Source: Gammaproteobacteria bacterium (GTDB lineage: Bacteria; Pseudomonadota; Gammaproteobacteria; SZUA-152). From it: 36,697 nt of DNA. How positions within the stretch are numbered: the stretch's first letter is position 1; the number at the start of each line of letters is the position of its first letter. The DNA lies in NCBI GenBank assembly GCA_024276955.1, contig JAJRWE010000142.1, positions 1 to 36,697 on the forward strand, read 5' to 3'. Below the pieces are notes generated by a model, which saw nothing but the letters and a program-made list of their open reading frames with translations, was not told where the DNA came from and did not search any database. Below are positions 7,380 to 15,623 of the stretch, one piece after another. The position numbers and the translations under genes are program-made.

Positions 7380-10300
7380 ATGGGCGAGGAACTCGATTAC
7401 ACCACCCTGAAATGGGTCAAGGACGAAATTCAGGAAAGCCTGAACCAGACGCGCCAGGCCCTGGAAACCTTCGTTGAAAATCCGGGTGATACCACCCAGA
7501 TGCGTTTCTGCGCCACCTATCTGCACCAGATTTATGGCACCCTGCAGATGGTGGAGATCTATGGTGGCGCGCTGCTGGCCGAAGAGATGGAAAAGCTCAC
7601 CAATGCCCTGCTGAATGGCGAGGTTGGTCAGAAAGAGGATGCCTACGACGTACTGATGCGCGCCATCTTGCAGCTGCCGTCCTACCTCGAAGGGCTGGAG
7701 CACGGGCAAATGGACATGCCGGTGGTGCTGCTGCCCCTGCTCAACGATCTGCGCGCCGCACGCGGCGAAAACCTGCTCAGCGCAAATGCCTTTTTCGCAC
7801 CGGACCTCAGCGTCGTCCCGCCACAGCCCCAGCTGCCGCCAGGCAAGACCTACCCGGACATCCAGGCTTATGCACGCAAACTGCGCCCGTTATTCCAGGT
7901 CTCCCTGCTCGGCTGGTACCGCGATCGGGATGCCATCGGCAGCCTGAAAAAACTCGCCGCAGTATTGCGCGAGTTGCAAAATGCCTCACAGACCGATGCC
8001 GCCCGCCGCCTGTGGTGGATTGCCGGTGGTGTGGTCGAGGCATTGATCGACGGCGGACTGGAAACCGGCACCTCGGTCAAATTACTCATGGGCCACGTCG
8101 ACCAGGAGATCAAGCGACTGATCAGCGATGGCGAGGCCGTGTTTGAACATGCCCCGCCCACCGAACTGCTGAAGAACTGCCTCTATTATGCCGGCACGGC
8201 CCAGTCCGGCGGGCCGCGTGTCAGCGGCCTGAAACAGGCCTTCCAGCTTGAGCAGCTATTGCCCTACAGTGGCGCGCTGGAAGAGGCCATGGACAACCTC
8301 ATGGGATCGAGCGCCGATCTCATGGACAGCGTCTCGGCGGTGATCAAGGAAGACCTGCTGGCGGTCAAGGATCAGCTGGATATCTTCGTTCGCAACAGCG
8401 AGCGTGACGTCGCCACGCTGATGCCTCTGGGCGACAGCCTGCGCCGCATTGCCGATACCCTGGCGATGCTGGGGCTGGGAAATCTGCGCAGGGTCATTCA
8501 GCAGCAGGCCGGGCACATCGACACCTTTGTCGAGACCGGCGAGATTCCCGACGACAGTCTGTTGATGGAAATGGCCAGTGCACTGCTCTATGTCGAGGCC
8601 TCGCTGGAAAATCCTGATACCCAGTCCGCTGACCACAAAGCGGCGGATGCACCGGGCCTCGGTCTTGGTGACGAAGAGGAATCGCCAGTGCTGATGCCCG
8701 CCGGCGAGCAGGCGCAGATCGTCAATCTGGTGATCAATGAATCCCGCGAGCTGCTCACCGATATCAAGGAAGGCCTCAACACCTTCGCCGTGGACAGTAG
8801 CTCTTTTGAAGCCATCGAAGACGTGCCGGCCAAGCTGGCGCAGATTAAGGGCGCCCTGGCGGTACTGAACTTTCAGCGGGCCGCCGAGCTGTTGGACTCG
8901 GCCGTCAGATACGTGCGTGATGACGTGCTGGAACGGCAGCGGGTGCCGGACTCCATCGCGCTGGATGCTTTGGCCGATGTCATCACCAGCATCGAATACT
9001 ACCTTGAGGCCATTGAAGAGGCCCGTGCCCATCCGGAAACCATTCTCGCGGTGGCCGAACTCAGTGTCGAAGAATTGGGCTACCCCCTGCCCTCGACGCA
9101 GGGAGCCGATGTCGTCATCCCGGGAAAGCCCGACGCTGACAGCGAGGCACATGCCACATTTCTTGATCTCGATGCCCAGTTCGACGTCGGTCTGAGCGAA
9201 AGCAGCGGGGCCGAAAGCGAAGAATCACGATGGCAGGAGGCAGAAGCCGAACCCACTGAGACAACGGATCTCGATGTCGTCAGTGACGACACAGCAGCAA
9301 CAGAAACAGTGGCGGAAAGCGCCGTCGACGAGACGCCCACGGCAACTGAACTCGAAAGCAGCGGTGAGGAATTCGCCGCCGACTTCGAAGCGGACGTCGA
9401 CGAAGAGATCCTCGAAATCTTCCTCGAAGAGGCGGACGAGGTGCTGGGCACCATGACCGACTGTCTGCACGCCTGGCGGGCAGACCCCGAAGACTACAAG
9501 CCCCTGGAAACCCTGCGACGCTCTTATCACACCCTGAAGGGCAGCGGCCGTCTTGCCGGTGCGATGGTGACCGGCGAATATGCCTGGGTCTTTGAAGGCA
9601 TGCTCAACCGGGTGATGGAAGGCAAGCTGGAGCCTACACCGGCCCTGTTCCGGCTGCTGGAGCTGTCAGAGCCTGCGTTGCATGGCCTGCTGGCCCATCT
9701 CAAGGGAGAGGCCGAACAGCGCCCGCCAGTGAAGCACTTGATGGCGCTGGCCAACACCCTGGCCGAGGGTGGCGACGTGTCTCTGGCCGAACTGCCGGGC
9801 GCGGCCGCCGAGGCCCCGGTGACCGAGGTGAGTGCCGTCTCCGACGAGACAGCAAGCGAACTTGAAGTGGCGCTTGAGCCCGAAGTCACTGAGGAGCCTC
9901 CCGAAAACCTGTTAACGTCGTTTGTGGCAGGCGAGCCATCTCTCGAGGAATCCTCGGTCGTCGAAGAACCTTTGACCGCTGAAAAGCCCGCAGAGAACGA
10001 AGGGCTTGCCGCCCGCGAGGCAGCGGCAGGTGTAGAGCCCTCAGCGGATGTAGAGCCTTCAACGGATGTAGAGCCCTCAGCGGATGAAGAGCCCTCAGCG
10101 GATGAAGAGCCCTCAGCGGATGAAGAGCCCTCAACGGATGAAGAGCCCTCAACGGATGAAGAGCCCTCAACGGATGAAGAGCCCTCAGCGGATAAAAAGC
10201 CCTCCACAGAAGCATTGGAGGCAGCATCTCACGAATTTGAAGAACCCACCGCCGTCGAAGAAAGCGCCTTTACGAGGGAGCCTTTTGTCGAGGCTGAACC

Positions 10301-13300
10301 CGCCTTCGATATTGGCAGCGATGGAATTTCCGCCGACGAAACGGAAGCGTCTGAGGTCATCCCCGCCCCCCCGCAGACCGAACAAGAGCCGGCCTTCGAC
10401 CCGGTGCTGGCCGACGTCTTCCGCAAGGAAGCACAAGCCCACCTTGAGGCCCTGCGGGAATTTATCACCGATCACAGTGCCGTTGGCCCCTTCCCGGTGA
10501 CCGAAGGTTTGCACCGTGTCTTGCATACCCTGCATGGCAGTGCACGGATGGCCAATGTGCCATCCATTGCCGTGCTCAGCGAGCCCATGGATCGCTGTGT
10601 CCGTACCCTGCTGGAACGGGATATCCCTTTCGATCACGCCGGTCTCGCCGCATTGGAGGAATTCACCGACAGGTTGGCCGATGCACTGAGCGTTTTCGAT
10701 CTGCCGAATCCCCCGCAACAGGATAATGCCGAGCTGGTGGCACGCATTGCACAGATGCATGAGCAGGCGCTGGCAATGCCTGTCGCAGAGGCCGAACCTG
10801 TGGTGGCCGCCGAGCCTATACGGGCATCGACACCGCCGGCTACGCAGCGTTCCGAAGATGATCAGGAACTGCTGGAAGTGTTCCTTGACGAGGCCGCCGA
10901 AATTCTCACGGCAAGCGATGAACTGCTGCAACACTGGCCTTCCGACCTGAACAACCCCGAACTGCTACACGAACTGCAGCGTGCCCTGCATACGCTCAAG
11001 GGCAGTGCCCGGCTGGCGAACATCCAGCCCATCGGCGATCTTAGCCATGAAATGGAGGCGTTGCTGGAAGGGATTACCGAAGCCCGTCGTGCAGCCGATG
11101 TCGATTTACCGCCGCTGATCCAGGATTGCCTCGACTGGCTGCAACAGGCCGTGGAGCAGGTTCGCCGCGGTGAGGAGCTGGCACCGGCTGACGAATGTCT
11201 GGCGCATCTGGCCGAGTGGCCGGCGGAAGCGGAACCTGTTGAGACTGAAAGCGAACTCGCCGGAGACGTACCCGGAGAGGCCACGGCACAGACTGGTATC
11301 AACGAGCCTGAGACAGGGCCGGTTGAGACTCACGCCGAACCCCAAGAAGAACAGATCGAGCTGGCGCCCATGTTTACCACAGCGCCGACCGTGGAGGCAG
11401 CCACAACGGCTGACACGGATTACGATACCGAGCTGCTGGAGATATTCCTCGAAGAGGCGGAGGAAATTCAGGAAGCTGTGGAGAAAACCCTCGATCACTG
11501 GAGCCAGGACTACCAAAGCCTCGAACATGTGGCCGAGCTGCAACGTGCCTTGCACACCCTCAAGGGGGGCGCGCGCATGGCCAATGTCACCGCCATCGGT
11601 GATCTGGCCCACGTGGTCGAGTCCCTGTTGGAGCGTATGGCCGATGGCCTGATCGCCCCCGAGGCACGTTTCCCGGCTCTGTTGCAGAACTGCCACGACT
11701 GGCTCAGCGAAGGTCTGGAACAGGCCCGTCAGCTCCACTCAGTGCCACCGGCCACGCAACTGGTGGCGCAGATCGAAGCCGCGATTCGTGGTGAGGTACA
11801 AGCGGTGGTAGAGAAAACGCTTGCACCCGTAGTGGCCGCGCCCACCTCAATAGAGACGGCGGGTGAGGAAACCACGGGTGATGCGTCACTGGTCAGCGAC
11901 GAGATTGAAGAGATTGCCGCACTTGACTTGCAGGAAGTGGAACCCGCGGACAAGGCGACGCCAGTGGCCGCCGAGGAGCAGGTACGGGTGCGTGCCGACC
12001 TGCTCAATGATCTGGTGAATTTTTCCGGCGAGATCAATATCTACAGCGCCCGAATCGGTCAGCAACTGACCGCCTGGCGCTTCAATCTGGCGGAACTGGA
12101 TCAGACCGTGAGTCGTTTGCGCGAGCAGCTGCGCAAGTTCGAGATCGAGACTGAAACGCAGATCATGTATCGCCATGATAGCGGCGGCGACAGCCATGCC
12201 GAGGACTTCGACCCGCTGGAACTGGATCGCTTTTCCACCATGCAGCAGCTGTCACGCGGCATGGTCGAGAGTCTCGGCGATCTGACCAGTATTCAGGGGC
12301 TGCTGGAAGAGCTGTCCGGCGATACCGATACCCTGCTGTTGCAACAGCAGCGCGTCACCAGCGAGCTGCAGGAAGGCTTGATGCACACTCGCATGGTGGC
12401 CTTCTCCAGTATTTTGCCACGTCTGCGCCGCATCGTGCGGCAGACGGCGACGGAAACGGACAAGCAGGTGAAACTAAAAGTCAGTGGGGCCGAGGGCGAG
12501 CTGGATCGAACCCAGCTGAACCGCCTGGTGCCGGCGCTGGAGCACATCCTGCGCAACGCCGTCGATCATGGCATCGAGCCGCCGGCGGAACGCGAAGCCG
12601 CCGGCAAACCGGCCAGCGGCACGATCCATATCAATCTCGACCATCAGGGCTCCGAAGTCGTGCTGAAGGTAGATGATGATGGCCGGGGTCTTGACATCAC
12701 CGCCCTGCGTGAAAAGGCCATCGAAAAGGGACGCCTGCTGCCCGATGCCGACCTCAGCGACCGCGAACTGATGACCTTCATCCTCGAATCCGGTTTTTCC
12801 ACCGCCAAGGAGGTCACACAGATCTCCGGTCGCGGCGTGGGCATGGACGTGGTCAACACTGAGATCAAGCAGCTCGGTGGCACCCTGCATATCGATACCG
12901 TGCCCAGTAAGGGCACCAGTTTCCTGATCCGCCTGCCACTCACGGTGTTGGTCAACCAGGCATTGATGGTGCAGGTCAGTGAAGCCACCTATGCGATTCA
13001 GTTGCCCAATGTAGAACACGTAATCCGCGTCAGCCACGACGAGCTGAAGCCACTGGTGACGGGAGTGGAGAGTCACTTCGACTATGCCGGCAACCATTAC
13101 CAGTACCTGAGCCTGGGCAAGGTGCTGACCGGCGTTCCGCCGATCCTGCCGGACGCCAAGCAGCGTATTCCCCTGCTGCTGCTGCGCAGCGGTGATCACC
13201 GCGTGGCGCTGCAGGTGGATGCCCTGCTGGGACGACAGGAGATCGTCATCAAGTCCGTGGGGCCGCAGCTGAGTACCGTGAACGTGCTTTCCGGGGCGAC

Positions 13301-13805
13301 GATTCTGCCCGATGGCGAAGTGGCGCTGATCCTCGACGTCGGCAATCTGGTGCGTTCGATCCTGGCCCAGCAGCACGGCACCGCCGAGCCACTGCTGCCA
13401 ATGGCCGCTGAGGAAGAACAGATCGAGGAACAACGTCTGACCGTGATGGTGGTGGACGATTCCATCACTGTGCGCAAGGTCACGGAGCGCCTGTTGTCGC
13501 GTTATGATTTCGATGTCATCACCGCCAAGGACGGTGTCGATGCGCTGACCGTGATGCTGGAGCAGGTGCCCGACATCATGCTGCTGGACGTGGAAATGCC
13601 GCGCATGGACGGCTATGAACTGGCGACGACCATGCGCAATGACGAGCGTCTGCGGCAGGTGCCGATCATCATGATTACCTCGCGTACCGGCGAGAAACAT
13701 CGCCAGCGGGCCATGGACATCGGCGTCAACGAATACATGGGCAAGCCCTATCAGGAAGCCGAGCTGATCGACAATATCCGCACGCTGGTGGGCGTAACGG
13801 CCTAA
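7380..13805 (+). CDS. chpA: Hybrid chemotaxis histidine kinase ChpA (multi-Hpt CheA-like)
   Basis: Giant CheA-like kinase of 2141 residues. I take ATG 7380 (MGEELDYTTLKW), 25 bases after pilK; the track start would overlap pilK. In order: N-terminal FimL/Hpt-like region with His49 (HQIYGTLQM); a degenerate Hpt-like helix with Gln488 in the His position (AQIKGAL); four Hpt domains with His717 (HTLKGSGR), His1049 (HTLHGSAR), His1204 (HTLKGSAR) and His1392 (HTLKGGAR); an acidic low-complexity linker with a hexapeptide repeat at 887-940; kinase dimerisation from about 1540; ATPase with N1726 (NAVDHGIEPP), DDDGRGLD and GRGVGMDVV; a CheW-like domain about 1880-2005; and a C-terminal receiver with Asp2070 (LLDVEMPRMDG). 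Pseudomonas ChpA is longer, with more His/Ser/Thr phosphotransfer domains. It phosphorylates PilG and PilH. Confidence 0.96.
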   Translation: MGEELDYTTLKWVKDEIQESLNQTRQALETFVENPGDTTQMRFCATYLHQIYGTLQMVEIYGGALLAEEMEKLTNALLNGEVGQKEDAYDVLMRAILQLPSYLEGLEHGQMDMPVVLLPLLNDLRAARGENLLSANAFFAPDLSVVPPQPQLPPGKTYPDIQAYARKLRPLFQVSLLGWYRDRDAIGSLKKLAAVLRELQNASQTDAARRLWWIAGGVVEALIDGGLETGTSVKLLMGHVDQEIKRLISDGEAVFEHAPPTELLKNCLYYAGTAQSGGPRVSGLKQAFQLEQLLPYSGALEEAMDNLMGSSADLMDSVSAVIKEDLLAVKDQLDIFVRNSERDVATLMPLGDSLRRIADTLAMLGLGNLRRVIQQQAGHIDTFVETGEIPDDSLLMEMASALLYVEASLENPDTQSADHKAADAPGLGLGDEEESPVLMPAGEQAQIVNLVINESRELLTDIKEGLNTFAVDSSSFEAIEDVPAKLAQIKGALAVLNFQRAAELLDSAVRYVRDDVLERQRVPDSIALDALADVITSIEYYLEAIEEARAHPETILAVAELSVEELGYPLPSTQGADVVIPGKPDADSEAHATFLDLDAQFDVGLSESSGAESEESRWQEAEAEPTETTDLDVVSDDTAATETVAESAVDETPTATELESSGEEFAADFEADVDEEILEIFLEEADEVLGTMTDCLHAWRADPEDYKPLETLRRSYHTLKGSGRLAGAMVTGEYAWVFEGMLNRVMEGKLEPTPALFRLLELSEPALHGLLAHLKGEAEQRPPVKHLMALANTLAEGGDVSLAELPGAAAEAPVTEVSAVSDETASELEVALEPEVTEEPPENLLTSFVAGEPSLEESSVVEEPLTAEKPAENEGLAAREAAAGVEPSADVEPSTDVEPSADEEPSADEEPSADEEPSTDEEPSTDEEPSTDEEPSADKKPSTEALEAASHEFEEPTAVEESAFTREPFVEAEPAFDIGSDGISADETEASEVIPAPPQTEQEPAFDPVLADVFRKEAQAHLEALREFITDHSAVGPFPVTEGLHRVLHTLHGSARMANVPSIAVLSEPMDRCVRTLLERDIPFDHAGLAALEEFTDRLADALSVFDLPNPPQQDNAELVARIAQMHEQALAMPVAEAEPVVAAEPIRASTPPATQRSEDDQELLEVFLDEAAEILTASDELLQHWPSDLNNPELLHELQRALHTLKGSARLANIQPIGDLSHEMEALLEGITEARRAADVDLPPLIQDCLDWLQQAVEQVRRGEELAPADECLAHLAEWPAEAEPVETESELAGDVPGEATAQTGINEPETGPVETHAEPQEEQIELAPMFTTAPTVEAATTADTDYDTELLEIFLEEAEEIQEAVEKTLDHWSQDYQSLEHVAELQRALHTLKGGARMANVTAIGDLAHVVESLLERMADGLIAPEARFPALLQNCHDWLSEGLEQARQLHSVPPATQLVAQIEAAIRGEVQAVVEKTLAPVVAAPTSIETAGEETTGDASLVSDEIEEIAALDLQEVEPADKATPVAAEEQVRVRADLLNDLVNFSGEINIYSARIGQQLTAWRFNLAELDQTVSRLREQLRKFEIETETQIMYRHDSGGDSHAEDFDPLELDRFSTMQQLSRGMVESLGDLTSIQGLLEELSGDTDTLLLQQQRVTSELQEGLMHTRMVAFSSILPRLRRIVRQTATETDKQVKLKVSGAEGELDRTQLNRLVPALEHILRNAVDHGIEPPAEREAAGKPASGTIHINLDHQGSEVVLKVDDDGRGLDITALREKAIEKGRLLPDADLSDRELMTFILESGFSTAKEVTQISGRGVGMDVVNTEIKQLGGTLHIDTVPSKGTSFLIRLPLTVLVNQALMVQVSEATYAIQLPNVEHVIRVSHDELKPLVTGVESHFDYAGNHYQYLSLGKVLTGVPPILPDAKQRIPLLLLRSGDHRVALQVDALLGRQEIVIKSVGPQLSTVNVLSGATILPDGEVALILDVGNLVRSILAQQHGTAEPLLPMAAEEEQIEEQRLTVMVVDDSITVRKVTERLLSRYDFDVITAKDGVDALTVMLEQVPDIMLLDVEMPRMDGYELATTMRNDERLRQVPIIMITSRTGEKHRQRAMDIGVNEYMGKPYQEAELIDNIRTLVGVTA
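10038..10199 (+). repeat. 18-bp tandem repeat within chpA (nine units)
   Basis: Nine consecutive 18-base units of the form CCCTCARCGGATGAAGAG encode PS(A/T)D(V/E)E hexapeptides, residues 887-940 of ChpA. Units 3-5 are identical to each other and units 6-8 differ from them by a single base (AGC versus AAC), which suggests recent block duplication. The unit is a multiple of three, so gain or loss of copies would change linker length without breaking the frame. The repeat lies between Hpt domains at His717 and His1049. Confidence 0.95.
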
Positions 13806-13822
13806 TCTGCCACGGATAACAA

Positions 13823-14836
13823 ATGGTCACCGTGATAGAGGATGCACCGCCGCCCGCCCGTGTCGCGATACTCGCCGCCAACGCCGCGCACGCCACATAC
13901 CTGCGGGCGTTGCTGAAAACGGCCGGGCTGAGGGTGGTGCACAGCGGTGGCCTGGATGCGGCCTCGTTACAGGCCGTAGAAAAGCTGTCGGCAGATGTGC
14001 TGCTGGTGGATTTAAGCGAGGAAATCGAGTCAGAGATCGAACTCATCGATGGCCTGCTGGAGCACAGCACGCTGCCGATCATATTCAACGACAGTAGCCC
14101 CGGCGGTGGTCGTGCCAACAGCCAGTGGGCGCAGCGCCTGGCGCTGAAACTGATCGGAATGGTGCGCACGGCCGCGCCGCCGCCCATGCCGAACGTGACC
14201 GAGGAGGCCGCACCGCTTGCCGATGTGGCTGCGTCGCCACATGAAGTTTCTCGGCCTTGCGGCGCGGCGGAGAACGTCTGGGTATTGGGTGCCTCGTTGG
14301 GTGGCCCGCAGGCGCTGCGGGATTTCCTGGCCGCGGTGGATGCTGATCTGCCGGTCGCCTTCGTAGTGGCCCAGCACATCGGCGTTAATCATGTGCAACT
14401 GCTGGCGGAACAGCTCAACCGGGTCAGCGCATGTCGCGTGTTGCCGGCCACACTGGGCCATATACTGCGCCATGGCGAGGTGATTCTTTCTCCGGCGGAC
14501 CGGCATTTGCAGCTGACCGAAGACGGTTATGTGGCATTGACGGCGATGCCCGCCGATGCGGTCTACTCACCCAGTATCGACCATGTGATGGCCGCCGTGG
14601 CTAAGCGTTACGGCAACCGGGTGGGCGCTATCGTCTTCAGTGGCATGGGTGACGATGGCGCTGAGGGCTGCCTGGCGGTGGCCCGCCAGGGCGGCATCGT
14701 GTGGGCGCAAGACGTGAAAAGCTGCGTCATCAGCAGCATGCCGGATCAGGCGCGCAAGACCCACACGGTCACCTACAGCGCCGGCCCACAGGCGATCGCG
14801 CGGCACCTGTGCGAATATTTTCGCGACGGTAAATAG
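13823..14836 (+). CDS. chpB: CheB-like receptor methylesterase ChpB
   Basis: Protein-glutamate methylesterase, 337 residues, expected to reverse PilK methylation of PilJ. The C-terminal CheB domain (from about 150) has the full catalytic triad: Ser158 in GASLGGPQA, His185 in AQHIG and Asp277 in GMGDDGAEG. The N-terminal third looks like a receiver fold (RVAILAANAAHATYLRALL, then LLVDLSEE), but the usual acidic pair after the first strand is replaced by ANAAH, so it probably is not regulated by ordinary phosphorylation. It starts 17 bases after chpA. A hairpin follows the stop codon. Confidence 0.92.
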   Translation: MVTVIEDAPPPARVAILAANAAHATYLRALLKTAGLRVVHSGGLDAASLQAVEKLSADVLLVDLSEEIESEIELIDGLLEHSTLPIIFNDSSPGGGRANSQWAQRLALKLIGMVRTAAPPPMPNVTEEAAPLADVAASPHEVSRPCGAAENVWVLGASLGGPQALRDFLAAVDADLPVAFVVAQHIGVNHVQLLAEQLNRVSACRVLPATLGHILRHGEVILSPADRHLQLTEDGYVALTAMPADAVYSPSIDHVMAAVAKRYGNRVGAIVFSGMGDDGAEGCLAVARQGGIVWAQDVKSCVISSMPDQARKTHTVTYSAGPQAIARHLCEYFRDGK

Positions 14837-14837
14837 T

Positions 14838-14877
14838 ACCTAAATCCTGCAAGTGCCCGCATTTACAGGATTTAGGT
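14838..14877 (+). repeat. Strong 40-base palindrome between chpB and chpC
   Basis: Arms ACCTAAATCCTG and CAGGATTTAGGT (12 perfect pairs) continue inward through AAGTGC/GCATTT with one mismatch and one G-T pair, leaving almost no loop. It begins one base after the chpB stop. There is no T-tract, so a classic intrinsic terminator is unlikely. It may protect the upstream mRNA end or reduce chpC expression. The arm resembles the hairpins at 34165-34199 and 15511-15528. Confidence 0.75.
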
Positions 14878-14905
14878 AGTCATCGGACAACGAGAGGACA
14901 CCCCC

Positions 14906-15415
14906 ATGTCAGAGGCGGACATCCTGCCCGGTACCACGGTTCGCAGTCAGCTGATTCCCCTGGCGGACATGCGTCTACTATTGCCCACCACCTGCGTTGC
15001 AGAGATCATCGACTGGCAAGTGCCGGAGCCGATGGATGATGCACCGGTGTGGTGGCTGGGGATGTTGGAATGGCGAGGCCTGCGGATTCCATTGCTGTCC
15101 TTCGAGGCCGCCAACGGTCGACCGCGCGGCGAGATTTCACGCCGCGGGCGCATCGCGGTGCTGAACGGCATCGGCGGTGACCCCGAGCTGCCCTTCTACG
15201 CCCTGCAGCTGCAAGGCATTCCGCGCCTGACCCTGGTGGATCAGGCCAACATCGGCGCCGTCTCCGAGCCTGAGGAGCCGCTGCCCCTGGTGCTGGAGTA
15301 CGCCATGCTGCAGGAACAGGAGGTATTGATCCCGGATCAGGACAAGCTGGAGGCCCTGCTCAAGTCCACCGGTGTCACGGTATCGAAACTGGACGAGCCG
15401 TCGCCGGATGCCTAG
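14906..15415 (+). CDS. chpC: CheW-like protein ChpC
   Basis: Second CheW-type adaptor of the cluster, 169 residues. The domain shows RSQLIPLADMRLLLPTTCVAEI at the N-terminus, WWLGMLEWRGLRIPLLSFE in the middle, and a C-terminal tail of about 30 residues beyond the fold. ChpC is thought to couple additional receptors to ChpA. GAGAGGA lies about 9 bases before the ATG. It is 69 bases after chpB, separated by a palindrome. It ends the cluster and is convergent with bioA; no chpD or chpE homologue follows. Confidence 0.87.
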   Translation: MSEADILPGTTVRSQLIPLADMRLLLPTTCVAEIIDWQVPEPMDDAPVWWLGMLEWRGLRIPLLSFEAANGRPRGEISRRGRIAVLNGIGGDPELPFYALQLQGIPRLTLVDQANIGAVSEPEEPLPLVLEYAMLQEQEVLIPDQDKLEALLKSTGVTVSKLDEPSPDA

Positions 15416-15475
15416 CCTCCAATCTGCAGCCCTGGCCAAACGAATGGCGGTGGATATTTTGATTTTAATATTGGC

Positions 15476-15588
15476 AACGCAGAGGCGCAAAGAATGCAAA
15501 GGGTTTTAATCTGAATTTGCGGATTCAGGTTTTAATTCTTTTTTGTTTGTTTTCTCTGCGTCCTTTGTGCCTTTGCGTTCTCTGCGTT
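15476..15588. repeat. Long imperfect palindromic element, copy 1
   Basis: The left arm AACGCAGAGGCGCAAAG (from 15476) and the right arm ending CTCTGCGTT (15588) are inverted versions of one another, with extra CTTTGTG/CTTTGCG words in the right arm. A small hairpin, CTGAAT (15511-15516) with ATTCAG (15523-15528), sits inside. It lies between convergent chpC and bioA and includes T-runs, so it could terminate in both directions. Motif composition matches the elements at 29881-30040 and 35198-35269. Confidence 0.8.
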
Positions 15589-15623
15589 TCTATCCCGGGC
15601 CTGACTCAAACCACAGTCTGTCG

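Noticed and set aside
10038-10199. Possible CRISPR-like array
   Set aside because: Units are 18 bases, directly adjacent with no spacers, and in frame inside chpA; no cas genes.
9527-10227. Minus-strand frames of 226 and 113 residues with EGSSS and HPLRAL repeats
   Set aside because: They are mirror readings of the chpA 18-bp repeat, which keeps every frame open. No ribosome site or recognisable protein.
12474-13700. 408-residue minus-strand ORF
   Set aside because: Shadow of the chpA kinase, CheW and receiver coding region, whose motifs are clear on the plus strand.
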